A stretch of 64,000 nt of DNA, taken from an uncultured Lachnospiraceae bacterium. Its GTDB lineage: Bacteria; Bacillota; Clostridia; Lachnospirales; Lachnospiraceae. A program made the position numbers and the translations under genes. Under the pieces are notes generated by a model. That model ran no database searches. It had not been told where the DNA came from and saw only the letters and a program-made list of their open reading frames with translations. The stretch's first letter is position 1. Every line of letters begins with the position of its first letter. Of this stretch, positions 52,901 to 61,271 are shown in pieces. Where the stretch lies: assembly GCA_945929965.1 (NCBI GenBank), contig CAMEOT010000014.1, forward strand, positions 1 to 64,000, written 5' to 3'.

Positions 52901-54514
52901 GCCGCAGGTACGAAAGAGGCTCCCGTAGATATCTATACAGCAGTGAAGACAGTGGCACCCGGACAGAAGATCATCCTGAAAGAAGGTACCTATCACCTGT
53001 CCCAGACCGTTAAGGTAGAGCGCGGTATCGACGGTACCGCAGACGCCATGATCTATATGATTGCGGATCCCGATGCGATCACCAGACCGGTATTTGATTT
53101 CGGCGGAAATTGTGCAGGTATGATACTGGCAGGCGACTACTGGTATTTCCAGGGATTTGATGTGACCCGCTCCGCGGATGCGCAGAAGGGTATTCAGGTA
53201 TCCGGTAATCACAATACGCTGGATCGGATCCAGGCTTACCGCAACGGTAACACCGGTATCCAGATCAGCCGGTATCTTGGTACCGATAGGTTTGACCAGT
53301 GGCCTTCCGATAACCTGATCTTAAACTGCAGTTCTTACCTGAACGCAGATAAGGGATATGAGGATGCGGATGGATTCGCCGCCAAACTGACGGTCGGCGA
53401 AGGCAACGTATTTGCCGGCTGTATCGCAGCATACAATGCGGATGACGGCTGGGATCTGTTCGCAAAGGTGCAGACCGGATCCATCGGCGTGGTAACGATT
53501 CAGAACTGCCTGGCATTCAAGAACGGTTATGTGCTGGATGCGGAAGGTAAGGAGATTGACGCCGGTAACGGTAACGGATTCAAGATGGGCGGCGACAGCA
53601 TGCCGGGTTCCCATGTGCTGAAGAACTCTATCGCTTTTGCCAACAAGGCAAAGGGAATTGACAGTAACAGCTGCCCGGATATTAAGGTGTACAACAGTAT
53701 TGCCTATAATAATGAAAGCTACAATGTGGCATTCTACACCAATACCGCTGTAAATACTGCATTCTACGCAGAAGGAATTCTGTCCTATAAGACTTCCAAC
53801 AAGGTGGCGGAGCAGTATAAGCCGAAGGGAACCCAGAAGGATAGCGATGTAAACAATGCATCCAACTACTATTTCAATGGCACAAAGTCTGTAAACGGTG
53901 AAGGAAAACAGGTAGATGACACCTGGTTCGTCAGCCTGGATATGGAAACAGCTCTGCATGGCGGTATTACCAGAAATGCAGACGGTACCTTGAACATGAA
54001 TGGATTCCTGGAACTGACGGATGTAGTACCTGAGGGAATCGGCGCGGTGGTAACCGGACAGTCTTCTGCAACGATTACGCCTAATAAGGAGCAGAAGCCC
54101 TCCGGCGGTCAGAGCAGCAAGACGGATGCTTCCTCCGGCAGCAGTTCCGACAGCAGCGACAGTGATAATAATAGCGGAAACACCGCTGCAGAGTCGGTAC
54201 AGGCAGCACAGGGAACGACCGTACAGCCTGCAGGCAGCACAAAGGTGGTAGAGAATACAGGAAGTAAGGCAGATACCACTGTAACTGTACCGGAGAACGC
54301 GACACGGATCACAGAGGAGAAAACCGCACTGGGTGACAAAGTGAAGGAAGAGCCGAAGCAGGATCCGGTTCCGATAGAAAAAGAAGAAGTTCCTACGGTG
54401 GCAATTCCCGAGGCAAGAGGATTTTCCTGGTGGATCGTGGCAGCAATCGCGGGAATCGGATGCGTGGCTGCAGCGGGACTGTGGTTCTTTGTCGGCAGAA
54501 AAGAAAACGACTAA
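49901..54514 (+). CDS. Surface-anchored multidomain PL9-type pectate lyase
   Basis: This 1537-residue secreted protein has a signal peptide (RKRWLALLLAGAMVLSGMG, cut near VQAEE). Two almost identical beta-sandwich modules follow (about 114-246 and 273-405), then two FN3-like domains (about 417-600), a ConA-like domain (about 603-873) and a further beta domain (about 883-985). A right-handed beta-helix (about 990-1300) is of the PL9 type: YVSPDGKANAAGTKEAPVD, the calcium/catalytic stretch YEDADGFAAKLTVGEGN, and NADDGWDLFAK. A Ser/Asp-rich linker leads to a C-terminal membrane anchor SWWIVAAIAGIGCVAAAGLW without LPxTG. GGAGG at 49889-49893 favours ATG 49901. It should eliminate polygalacturonate at the cell surface. 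Strict activity is untested. Confidence 0.85.
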   Translation: MLGNRQGKKRKRWLALLLAGAMVLSGMGTPSVVVQAEETDKVVVEAEAATVSGNENVEATKMQVADIQDDTQSVPEGAQIAVLSEAVAVSAQDAVGDAEQYVLDATDLAQFTNGAKKDGEEQSTGTDDYFTILWSSKSKVDGSKKSFDDGTALTQRINLGGKLDVTNNKNGVSFKTTGAAEVKVYWVEGGDDNRQMALLTGSGTVVAKTEETLAKNAACISVLKVTEAGTYYLGGLENNNYIFKVVVTPEKEAEPVSVTHTLDAADLEVFGAGAKKDGEEQSAGTDDYFTILWSSKSKVDGSNKSFDDGTALTQRINLGGKLDVTNNKNGVSFKTTGAAEVKVYWVEGGDDNRQMALLTGSGTVVAKTEETLAKNAACISVLNVTEAGTYYLGGLENNNYIFKVIVTETTGGTEKPARADWSTVENPEIISAVQNAGKVDVTVKTNIGYDGADKIEVAMSDAEGSVIGTAKSSKEGNEAVVSFTLAASGTYTFTVKAIRDGEEDKAGNSMNADFVLPLTAPKISSATNVGKGAVALEWSEVKEAEKYVVTVEGTDDKTESTTTAATVSGLTVGNTYTISVAAVRGEDVSGKGTTEVTVVDEAQRVWSVSSYGSSTDSKKNGVIGNINDGKVTVYSEGGKGKIVPGSTDGLTFYYTEIDPETENFTLTATVKVDNWTLSNGQEGFGLMVADTVGPNGDGTALWNNCFQNIATKMEYYWDGEDVTTDTSASKISMKLGLGTIAKTGVTAQDVADIKSGKLVGTPAGFNSVSYSLETSAAALGGGTYNVVGNYKGAEPTGCLDNLLTEFRLQIQRNNTGYILRYLDQDDNVIGEKLFYDIERTELTQIDPDSIYVGFFASRNARITVTDVDFTTIHPDLDAPAEERKIEYVYPINSIESAAFANSADYDLVYYGNANGRLIITDAAGNEIVNKDFSALSKEHIAVTLNAGRNIFDVTFVPDQTYRPGEYMEMTSYDTVNFQYVVEYKMAQNNNIYVSPDGKANAAGTKEAPVDIYTAVKTVAPGQKIILKEGTYHLSQTVKVERGIDGTADAMIYMIADPDAITRPVFDFGGNCAGMILAGDYWYFQGFDVTRSADAQKGIQVSGNHNTLDRIQAYRNGNTGIQISRYLGTDRFDQWPSDNLILNCSSYLNADKGYEDADGFAAKLTVGEGNVFAGCIAAYNADDGWDLFAKVQTGSIGVVTIQNCLAFKNGYVLDAEGKEIDAGNGNGFKMGGDSMPGSHVLKNSIAFANKAKGIDSNSCPDIKVYNSIAYNNESYNVAFYTNTAVNTAFYAEGILSYKTSNKVAEQYKPKGTQKDSDVNNASNYYFNGTKSVNGEGKQVDDTWFVSLDMETALHGGITRNADGTLNMNGFLELTDVVPEGIGAVVTGQSSATITPNKEQKPSGGQSSKTDASSGSSSDSSDSDNNSGNTAAESVQAAQGTTVQPAGSTKVVENTGSKADTTVTVPENATRITEEKTALGDKVKEEPKQDPVPIEKEEVPTVAIPEARGFSWWIVAAIAGIGCVAAAGLWFFVGRKEND
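50241..50638 (+). repeat. Module repeat A inside the PL9 gene
   Basis: This ~398-bp segment is nearly identical at DNA level to 50718-51115 (offset 477 bases, exactly 159 codons). It encodes the putative carbohydrate-binding beta-sandwich (GAKKDGEEQS to NNNYIFKV). Confidence 0.85.
50718..51115 (+). repeat. Module repeat B inside the PL9 gene
   Basis: Second copy of the duplicated module. The few differences include third-position changes (GGAGCTC to GGAGTTC, AAGAAGAGC to AATAAAAGT) clustered in short patches, so the duplication is recent or kept alike by gene conversion. Confidence 0.85.
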
Positions 54515-54560
54515 ATAAAAAGAAAGAGAAAAGTAAAAAGACGGGAAACTGTAAAACGAG

Positions 54561-54595
54561 AAAAACGGATGACTTGGGAGGGTCATCCGTTTTTG
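54561..54595 (+). terminator. Terminator of the PL9 gene
   Basis: AAAAACGGATGAC (54561-54573) pairs perfectly with GTCATCCGTTTTT (54582-54594). Confidence 0.93.
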
Positions 54596-54702
54596 TGTAT
54601 ACGATGAGCCAGCCTACTCAATTATGTATTTCTGTTTTCCCCATAGTATTTCCCGACAGTATGTTTTATAATACGATAAATGACAAAATGATCGGAGAAT
54701 TG

Positions 54703-54738
54703 ATGCAAGTATGATGCAACCGACTGATATACTTGCAT
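54703..54738. promoter_or_regulatory. Inverted repeat in the leader of the DUF3298-type gene
   Basis: ATGCAAGTAT (54703-54712) and ATACTTGCAT (54729-54738) are a perfect 10-bp pair directly before GGAGG at 54741. A TATAAT at 54667 may be the -10 element. The repeat could be an operator or a hairpin that limits ribosome access. Confidence 0.5.
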
Positions 54739-54753
54739 TGGGAGGTAAATAAA

Positions 54754-55671
54754 ATGAAAAAGAAATTATTAGCAGCATTACTTACAGGACTATTGTTTAC
54801 ATGCACTGCATGCGGGAGTCCGGAATCTCCGGTGATCCCGGAGGTGACCGGCACCCCAATTGAGAACGTGGAGGAAAGCGTGCAGGAAAATGCAGAGGCG
54901 GAGACTGCATCGCAGCAGGAGACGCAGACCGAGACTGCTGCAACCGGCAAAGTGGAGATTACCACAGAGGATTTTGAAGGCAGCAGTGATCCGGAAAATG
55001 CGGAAAGAGAATACACCTATACCTATCAGATGCCGACGATCACGATAGAAGGTAATGAAGAAGCGCAGAACAAGATCCAAAAGGATTTGAACGCGTATGT
55101 GGAAACTTTTTTGGATAGTATCAACAATAGTGATTTCGGTACAGTTTATGAGGGCGAGATGTCGGGAGTGACAAGCTATGAAGAGCTTTCATTTCAGGTG
55201 ATCCGTGCAGATGACAAGGTGATCAGCGTGGTATGGGGCAATGAGGGCTATAATCAGGGAGCACATGGCTGGTACATACAGGATTACAGAAACTATTATA
55301 CGCAGACAGGAGAAAAAATTACCTTTGACAGTCTCGGAAACAGCTTCCGTGACAAAGCACTGGAACTGGTGACGAAAAAAGCTGCCGAGATGCAGGCGAC
55401 GGATGACTGCTTCTACCCTGATTATGAGAAGAGCATTAAAATGGTAGTGCTGGATGGCACGGAAGACATGGATGCTATTTATCAGGAAATCTATGGAGCG
55501 GACATTGCAGGCACCGGCAATGGTCCGGCAAACCCAACCTTCAGCATTACGGGAGATGGATTCGTCTTTGAATCCGGGCAGTATGTACTGCAGCCGTATG
55601 CAGTGGGAATTGTTGATTTCGAGATTCCTGCAAGTGACTTTGGAGAAACGTTGACAGCAGATATTTTTTGA
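54754..55671 (+). CDS. Lipoprotein with DUF4163/DUF3298-like (RsiV-type) domains
   Basis: This 305-residue lipoprotein has signal MKKKLLAALLTGLLFTCTAC (Cys20) and a Glu/Thr-rich linker to about residue 75. The folded part begins YTYQMPTITIEGNEEAQNKI and continues with VISVVWGNEGYNQGAHGWYIQDYRNY, then the DUF3298-like end FVFESGQYVLQPYAVGIVDFEIP. Similar domain pairs occur in RsiV anti-sigma factors, where they bind lysozyme, and in the PdaC deacetylase. No anti-sigma helix or deacetylase catalytic domain is present here. GGAGG at 54741-54745 fixes ATG 54754. The next gene's long open frame starts within its stop. A role at the cell wall is inferred. Confidence 0.8.
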   Translation: MKKKLLAALLTGLLFTCTACGSPESPVIPEVTGTPIENVEESVQENAEAETASQQETQTETAATGKVEITTEDFEGSSDPENAEREYTYTYQMPTITIEGNEEAQNKIQKDLNAYVETFLDSINNSDFGTVYEGEMSGVTSYEELSFQVIRADDKVISVVWGNEGYNQGAHGWYIQDYRNYYTQTGEKITFDSLGNSFRDKALELVTKKAAEMQATDDCFYPDYEKSIKMVVLDGTEDMDAIYQEIYGADIAGTGNGPANPTFSITGDGFVFESGQYVLQPYAVGIVDFEIPASDFGETLTADIF

Positions 55672-55730
55672 CTAAATATCTGATAAAACACTCCAAACCG
55701 TCCTGCTGCGAGAAAATGGAGGAAATTTTT

Positions 55731-56945
55731 ATGCTTACATCACTGGGACTGATTTTTTTGCTGGGACTTCTTATGGCAGCAATCTGCCAGAAGATTCACC
55801 TGCCACGCATTATTGGAATGTTGTTTACCGGAATTATTCTGGGACCATATGCGCTGAACCTGTTGGATGTATCGATTCTGAATATTTCATCACAGCTGCG
55901 ACAGATCGCGCTGATCATTATACTTCTCAAGGCCGGATTATCTCTGGATCTGAAGGATTTGAAAAAAGTAGGACGTTCCGCAGTCATGCTGTCCTGCGTT
56001 CCCGCTACTTGTGAATTGCTTGCTTTTGTAATATTTGCCTCCATGATTCTGAATATCAGCAGAATGGATGCGGCGGTCATGGGTGCGGTACTGGCGGCAG
56101 TGTCACCTGCTGTAGTGGTGCCACGGATGGTGCACCTCATGGAGAATGGCTATGGCACGGAGAAAAGTATTCCGCAGATGATCCTGGCAGGAGCTTCCTG
56201 CGATGACATTTATGTCATAGTGCTGTTTTCCACTTTTGTTGGAATGGCGCAGGGCGGGCATGTAAATGCACTGGATTTTGCAAATATTCCGGTGTCAATT
56301 CTGACCGGTGTGTTGTTCGGTGCGTTGGTGGGATGGCTGCTGGGACAGCTTTTTGAACTGTTATATCGGAAGGGCAGTTATGTGCGCAACAGCATGAAAG
56401 TCATTATTATTATGGGAATATCCTTCCTGTTAATGGCACTGGAGACGATGTTAAAGGGAATGGTTGCATTTTCCGGATTGCTAGCCGTGGTGAGCATGGC
56501 CTGTGCACTGAAGATGCGGACGCCTAAGGAAGTCACGGGCAGGTTGTCTGCCAAGTTTGGCAAGCTGTGGCTGGCAGCGGAGGTGGTGCTGTTTGTGCTG
56601 GTAGGCGCTGCGGTGGACATTCGTTATACCATGGAAGCCGGTCTTGCAGCGGTAGGCATGATCCTGCTGGCACTGGTGTTCCGCTCCGTTGGTGTGGCGT
56701 TGTGCCTGCTGGGAACGGAACTAGGTAAAAAGGAGCGCCTGTTTTGCATGATCGCTTATCTGCCGAAGGCTACCGTACAGGCAGCCATCGGCTCCGTGCC
56801 GTTAGCGATGGGATTATCCTGTGGTAAGATCGTCCTTTCGGTGGCAGTGCTGGCAATTCTCATTACAGCACCACTTGGGGCACTGGGAATGGATGCTACA
56901 TACCGCAAGCTGCTTCAGAAAAATGGAGAAAATACTATCATTTGA
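55731..56945 (+). CDS. Cation/proton antiporter (CPA, NhaP/KefB-like)
   Basis: This 404-residue transporter has about twelve hydrophobic segments. The early IHLPRIIGMLFTGIILGPYAL and LLKAGLSLDLKDLKK are typical of monovalent cation:proton antiporters, and AVSPAVVVPRMVHLMENG with LAGASCDDIYVIVLFSTF contains the acidic Asp pair region. It lacks the C-terminal TrkA-N nucleotide-binding domain found in KefB/C. GGAGG at 55718-55722 selects ATG 55731, 60 bases after the lipoprotein gene, so the two may be cotranscribed. Sodium or potassium exchange for protons is expected, with the ion unspecified. Confidence 0.87.
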   Translation: MLTSLGLIFLLGLLMAAICQKIHLPRIIGMLFTGIILGPYALNLLDVSILNISSQLRQIALIIILLKAGLSLDLKDLKKVGRSAVMLSCVPATCELLAFVIFASMILNISRMDAAVMGAVLAAVSPAVVVPRMVHLMENGYGTEKSIPQMILAGASCDDIYVIVLFSTFVGMAQGGHVNALDFANIPVSILTGVLFGALVGWLLGQLFELLYRKGSYVRNSMKVIIIMGISFLLMALETMLKGMVAFSGLLAVVSMACALKMRTPKEVTGRLSAKFGKLWLAAEVVLFVLVGAAVDIRYTMEAGLAAVGMILLALVFRSVGVALCLLGTELGKKERLFCMIAYLPKATVQAAIGSVPLAMGLSCGKIVLSVAVLAILITAPLGALGMDATYRKLLQKNGENTII

Positions 56946-56991
56946 CAGTCATCCGGCATGTGATCAAGTCCCACCGGGAATCTGCGAAAAT

Positions 56992-57126
56992 ATCTACAAC
57001 GTCGCACCATAAGGACAAGCAGGCCGTAAGCAGACGACGGTACTTATTGACCGTATTTGGGTCAATTATGTACCGCTACGTTCTGCACCAGAGCGAGAGC
57101 GTGCCTGCGGTTCTTATGGTGTAGAT
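56992..57126 (+). ncRNA. Candidate structured RNA / palindromic element, copy 2
   Basis: The core (57005-57121) has terminal stem CACCATAAGGA/TTCTTATGGTG. Inside is CGGTAC/GTACCG, then a TT/TAT internal loop, ATTGACC/GGTCAAT and loop GTATTTG. The outer ATCTA/TAGAT also pairs. It aligns along its whole length with copy 1 on the opposite strand at 41582-41697. Four base pairs in the terminal stem and four in the inner stem are replaced by other complementary pairs. The G-U pair in the terminal stem is only allowed in this orientation, which suggests a plus-strand transcript. Confidence 0.6.
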
Positions 57127-57156
57127 GCTGCAGCGCAAACTACGAATATCCAATGC

Positions 57157-57192
57157 AAAACCCCGACAGTTATCATAACTGCCGGGGTTTTT
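57157..57192 (-). terminator. Terminator of cellobiose phosphorylase
   Basis: On the minus strand CCCCGGCAGTTAT pairs with ATAACTGTCGGGG (one G-U) and ends in TTTTG. On the plus strand the same pair becomes A-C, so it mainly serves the minus-strand gene, although it may also act for the plus-strand antiporter. Confidence 0.85.
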
Positions 57193-57221
57193 AAGGAGGA
57201 TAGAAATCGTTTTGAAAGGAA

Positions 57222-59657
57222 TTAACCCATCGTAATAACTACGTTGTACTCTTCCTTGCCCTTTTCGTAAGGGATGATGTGTCCGTCAACAGCCTTGCCG
57301 TCAACGGTCATGGATACTACACCCTTCTCCACGTTCTGAGGGTTCTTCACCTGAATGTGGTAGGTGCCCTCACGGAACTTACGGGTGATGGAGAAATCGC
57401 CGAAGCCCTTAGGAATACAAGGATCTACGGATAATCCCTGATGGGTAGGATATACACCCAGGATGTACTGGGAGATATTTACGAAAGTCCATGCCGCGGT
57501 ACCGGTTAGCCAGCTGTTTTTCGCTTCGCCGTGGAATTTTGCATCCTTACCGGCTACCATCTGGGAGTATACATAAGGCTCGGTACGATGGATCTCACTG
57601 ATATCCTCGATGTATGCGGGACAGGTCTTGCGGTAGATATCGAAAGCTCTGTCACCTCTGCCCAGAACTGTCTCTGCGATGGACACCCAGGGATTGTTGT
57701 GGCAGAAGATACCGGCATTCTCCTTGTATCCGGGGGGATAAGAGGATACTTCACCAAGTTCGAGGTGATACTCTGTGTATGCAGGTTGTAAGATCATGAC
57801 ACCATACTTGGTATCCAGTCTTTCTTTTACGGAATTCAGTGCCTTCTCGGCCAGCCCTTCCTTTACACCGACACCGGCGAGTACACAGAAACCCTGAGGC
57901 TCGATGTAGATCTGACCTTCGCGGCATTCCTTGGAACCTACCTTGTGGCTGTAAGCATCGTAAGCACGAATGAACCAGTCGCCGTCCCAGCCATCCTTCA
58001 GGATCGCATCGTACATTGCCTGTACTTCCTTACGTGCGCGGGTAGCTTCATCAGCATCACCCATCAGCTCACACAGCTGAGCATATTCTTCACCGTATTT
58101 TACAAACATACCGGCAATGAATACGGATTCTGCCACAGGTCCTTCGCTGGGACCGAAGGTCTGGAAGGATTCTCCGGGATGAGCGGAGAAGCAGTTCAGG
58201 TTCAGACAGTCATTCCAGTCGGCGCGGCCGATCAGAGGCAGATTGTGAGGACCTTTGTGGTTGATGATATAGTCTAAGGAGCGCTTTAAGTGATCCATCA
58301 GAGGAGCAGCTACGCTCATATCGTTGTCAAAAGGAACCATCTGGGTCAGGATGGAGGTATCACCGGTCTCTCTTACGTAAGCACTGGTACCTGCAATGAG
58401 CCACAGAGGATCATCGTTGAAGCCGCTGCCGATATCGGAGTTGCCCTTCTTGGTCAGAGGCTGGTACTGATGATAAGCGCTGCCGTCCTGGAACTGGGTG
58501 GAAGCGATATCGATGATACGCTCTCTTGCACGATCCGGGATCAGATGTACGAAGCCTAGCAGATCCTGGCAGGAATCACGGAAGCCCATGCCACGACCGA
58601 TTCCGGACTCATAATAAGAAGCGGAACGGGACATGTTGAAGGTTACCATGCACTGATACTGATTCCAGGTGTTGACCATACGGTTTACTTTTTCGTCAGC
58701 AGAATCTACCGTGTAACGGGCAAGTAACTGTTTCCAGTAAGCCTTCAGCGCTGCGAAAGCTTCTTCTACCTGGGCGTCGGTCTGGTATTTTGCCAGCATT
58801 TCCTTCGCGCGGGTCTTGTTGATCACGCCATAGGACTCCCACTTCTCGTCTTCGGGATTCTCGATATAACCCAGTACGAAAATGAAAGTCTTGCTCTCGC
58901 CGGCTGCCAGATCTACATTGATCTGATGAGAAGCAATGGGAGACCAGCCGCTTGCCATGGAATTCGTGCACTTGCCGTTCTCAATCGCTTCGGGAGAATC
59001 CGCACCTCTGTATGCACCCAGAAAAGCATCTCTGCTGGTATCGAAACCGTCAATCTTCGTATTTACAGAATAGATTGCGTAATGATTACGGCGTTCGCGG
59101 TACTCGGTCTTGTGGTAAATAGTGGAATCCTGTACTTCCACTTCGCCGGTACTTAAGTTACGCTGGAAGTTTTTCATATCATCGTCAGCATTCCACAGGC
59201 ACCATTCTACATAAGAGAATACGGACAGCTTCTTGTCCTCGGAGCTTCCGTTGGTCAGAGTCAGCTGGGAGATCTCACAGTTATCGTTCAGAGGAACGAA
59301 AGAGAGCACGGAAGCCTTAACACCGTTCTTGGAAGAGGTGAAACGGCTGTAACCGATACCGTGACGGCACTCGTAAGAGTCCAGCTCGGTCTTCGTAGGC
59401 TGCCAGCCGGGATTCCATACGGTATCTCCATCCTTAATATACAGATATTTGCCATTGATGTCTGCCGGTACATTATTGTAACGATAACGGGTCAGACGCA
59501 GCAGCTTGGCATCCTTATAGAAGGTATATCCGCCGCAGGTGTTGGATATCAGACTGAAAAACTCGTTGCAGCCCAGGTAGTTGATCCAGGGAAGCGGAGT
59601 CTTGGGAGTAGTGATGACATATTCCTGATGCACATCATCAAAATGACCATACTTCAT
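57222..59657 (-). CDS. Cellobiose phosphorylase (GH94)
   Basis: This 811-residue cytoplasmic enzyme splits cellobiose with phosphate into glucose 1-phosphate and glucose. The N-terminus [20 protein letters not shown], the segment [21 protein letters not shown], the [20 protein letters not shown] region and the general-acid motif [12 protein letters not shown] are those of cellobiose phosphorylases, with the usual length of about 810. AAGGAG upstream selects the ATG at 59657 over an in-frame start at 59678. It has its own promoter and operator facing a divergent LacI gene. Cellodextrin phosphorylase, the nearest alternative, is about 980 residues long. Confidence 0.94.
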   Translation of the reverse strand: MKYGHFDDVHQEYVITTPKTPLPWINYLGCNEFFSLISNTCGGYTFYKDAKLLRLTRYRYNNVPADINGKYLYIKDGDTVWNPGWQPTKTELDSYECRHGIGYSRFTSSKNGVKASVLSFVPLNDNCEISQLTLTNGSSEDKKLSVFSYVEWCLWNADDDMKNFQRNLSTGEVEVQDSTIYHKTEYRERRNHYAIYSVNTKIDGFDTSRDAFLGAYRGADSPEAIENGKCTNSMASGWSPIASHQINVDLAAGESKTFIFVLGYIENPEDEKWESYGVINKTRAKEMLAKYQTDAQVEEAFAALKAYWKQLLARYTVDSADEKVNRMVNTWNQYQCMVTFNMSRSASYYESGIGRGMGFRDSCQDLLGFVHLIPDRARERIIDIASTQFQDGSAYHQYQPLTKKGNSDIGSGFNDDPLWLIAGTSAYVRETGDTSILTQMVPFDNDMSVAAPLMDHLKRSLDYIINHKGPHNLPLIGRADWNDCLNLNCFSAHPGESFQTFGPSEGPVAESVFIAGMFVKYGEEYAQLCELMGDADEATRARKEVQAMYDAILKDGWDGDWFIRAYDAYSHKVGSKECREGQIYIEPQGFCVLAGVGVKEGLAEKALNSVKERLDTKYGVMILQPAYTEYHLELGEVSSYPPGYKENAGIFCHNNPWVSIAETVLGRGDRAFDIYRKTCPAYIEDISEIHRTEPYVYSQMVAGKDAKFHGEAKNSWLTGTAAWTFVNISQYILGVYPTHQGLSVDPCIPKGFGDFSITRKFREGTYHIQVKNPQNVEKGVVSMTVDGKAVDGHIIPYEKGKEEYNVVITMG

Positions 59658-59728
59658 AAGAAAATCTCCTTCTTTCATGTTGTTGTATGTTGAGTGTTTA
59701 CTTTTTCATTGCGAACTGCTTAATGCTC

Positions 59729-59742
59729 AGTAAACGATTAAG
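59729..59742. promoter_or_regulatory. LacI-type operator of the cellobiose phosphorylase gene
   Basis: CAGTAAACGATTAAG ends here, and its AAACGATTAAG block (59732-59742) recurs exactly at 60089-60099 in front of the divergent lacI gene. It lies about 22 bases downstream of the -10 box. Confidence 0.7.
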
Positions 59743-59763
59743 TAATCCGGAATTCTGATTTGT

Positions 59764-59792
59764 ATTATACAGAAGCGGTGCTGAAAATGCAA
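59764..59792 (-). promoter_or_regulatory. Promoter of cellobiose phosphorylase
   Basis: Minus-strand TTGCAT (59792-59787), a 17-base spacer and a perfect TATAAT (59769-59764). The leader to the start codon is about 100 bases and contains the operator. Confidence 0.9.
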
Positions 59793-59911
59793 TACGAATC
59801 TTGAAAAAGCCTGTAAAATGCGCAATATATACAAATACTCAAGAAAAACATGGACAGAAGATACAAAACAAAACGGATCTTGAAAAAAGCAGATTTACGA
59901 AACAAAATAAT

Positions 59912-59925
59912 AGCAAACGTTATCG
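59912..59925. promoter_or_regulatory. cre-like or third operator site in the cellobiose intergenic region
   Basis: AGCAAACGTTATCG differs from the cre consensus only at its outer bases and also resembles the AAACG core of the two LacI sites. The rest of the 492-base gap is A/T-rich, and I see no convincing gene in it. Confidence 0.4.
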
Positions 59926-60050
59926 CATGTTTTACCATTATATAGAAGAAACCCGATTGCTGCACAAGCCAAATATACAAAAACACTTATTTGAAATTGT
60001 TAATTATAGACAAAGTGGATACTTTTTAGAAAAAAACTGCAAAAAAGTAT

Positions 60051-60078
60051 TGCAAAATGCTCAAAGGTGGTATATATT
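60051..60078 (+). promoter_or_regulatory. Promoter of the cellobiose-locus lacI gene
   Basis: TTGCAA (60051-60056) and TATATT (60073-60078) with a 16-base spacer, directly before the operator copy at 60089. Confidence 0.65.
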
Positions 60079-60085
60079 AAAATTA

Positions 60086-60099
60086 CGAAAACGATTAAG
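60086..60099. promoter_or_regulatory. LacI-type operator of the cellobiose-locus lacI operon
   Basis: CGAAAACGATTAAG shares AAACGATTAAG with the site at 59732. It lies about 8 bases after the predicted -10 box, suited to repression of the lacI-transporter operon. Confidence 0.7.
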
Positions 60100-60149
60100 T
60101 CACAAAACAGGTCGGATGAAATGACGAAGACATGAAACAGGAGAACGGT

Positions 60150-61172
60150 ATGGCATCATTGAAAGACATTTCCAAGATTTGTGGAGTCTCCGTTGCAACT
60201 GTCAGCAAGGCACTGAACGACCACAAGGACATTGGAGAAGAAACCAAAGCAAATATCAGACGGGTAGCCAAGGAGATGGGATATTCCCCGAACCTTTCCG
60301 CCAGAGCACTGAAGACGAACAGAACTTATGGAATAGGAGTCCTCTTCGTAGATGAAGCACAAAGCGGTCTGACCCATGATTACTTTTCCAGTGTACTGGA
60401 CAGCTTCAAAAGGACAGCAGAGAAGAGCGGTTACGACATTACCTTTATTAACAGCTGTAAGAACCGTCCGGATCGGATGTCCTACCTGGAACACAGCAGG
60501 TACAGAGGCTTTGACGGAGTGGTGCTCGCCTGTATCGATTTCGCAGATCCCGAAGTCATCGAATTAGTACAGAGTTCCATCCCAGTAGTTACTATTGACT
60601 ATCTGTTTAATAACCGTATCGCGATCATGTCGGACAATGTGGCAGGTATGAAAGAACTGCTGGAATACATATATAGCAGAGGACATAGAAAAATTGCCTA
60701 TATACACGGCGCAATGTCAGCGGTTACCTCGGGACGATTATCCAGCTTCTACCGGACGGCAGAACGACTGGGACTACAGGTTCCCGATGAGTACATCAGA
60801 GAGGCAGCCTACAGAGATACAACCACAACCTATCGTGTGACCAACGAATTACTGGATCTTCCGGATCCACCGACATGTATCATCTTTCCGGATGATTTCG
60901 CTTCTTTCGGAGGCATCAATGCTATCAGGGAGAGGGAACTACGGATTCCCGAAGACATCTCGGTGGCAGGATACGATGGGATTCAGTTCACAAGACAGCT
61001 GGAGCCCAGGCTGACCACAGTCCAACAGGATACTGAACAGATCGGCTGTCTGGCAGCCAGAGAACTGATCAGCCTCATAGAGAGACCCAAGACCACCATT
61101 ATCGAACAGGTCATAGTACCCGGTAAGGTAGTGGAAGGCAAGTCGGTAGCACAGATTCCGACAGACAAATAA
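60150..61172 (+). CDS. LacI-family regulator of the cellobiose locus (CelR-like)
   Basis: This 340-residue repressor has the helix-turn-helix LKDISKICGVSVATVSKALNDHKDIG (residues 4-29) and hinge SPNLSARALKTN. The effector-binding domain contains PPTCIIFPDDFASFGGINAI and EDISVAGYDGIQFTRQLEPRLTTV. AGGAG at 60139-60143 places the start at ATG 60150 rather than 60132. It is divergent from cellobiose phosphorylase and directly before an ABC transporter, with identical operator cores on both sides. It should repress both units until cellobiose or a cellodextrin is present. Confidence 0.9.
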   Translation: MASLKDISKICGVSVATVSKALNDHKDIGEETKANIRRVAKEMGYSPNLSARALKTNRTYGIGVLFVDEAQSGLTHDYFSSVLDSFKRTAEKSGYDITFINSCKNRPDRMSYLEHSRYRGFDGVVLACIDFADPEVIELVQSSIPVVTIDYLFNNRIAIMSDNVAGMKELLEYIYSRGHRKIAYIHGAMSAVTSGRLSSFYRTAERLGLQVPDEYIREAAYRDTTTTYRVTNELLDLPDPPTCIIFPDDFASFGGINAIRERELRIPEDISVAGYDGIQFTRQLEPRLTTVQQDTEQIGCLAARELISLIERPKTTIIEQVIVPGKVVEGKSVAQIPTDK

Positions 61173-61271
61173 TCAGGCATTTATATGGAAGCGCCGCAAC
61201 CGCAACCATATGAAGATAAATGCAACAAGCACTTACAACAAACATTCAACAAAAAATGGGAGGAAACAAAC

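Noticed and set aside
53321-54586. 421-residue open frame on the minus strand
   Set aside because: It is fully antisense to the beta-helix and linker of the PL9 gene, with a biased composition caused by the complementary strand.
59801-60124. 107-residue open frame before the cellobiose lacI gene
   Set aside because: It is Lys/Asn-rich as expected for A/T-rich noncoding DNA, has no good ribosome site and covers the promoter and operator of the next gene.
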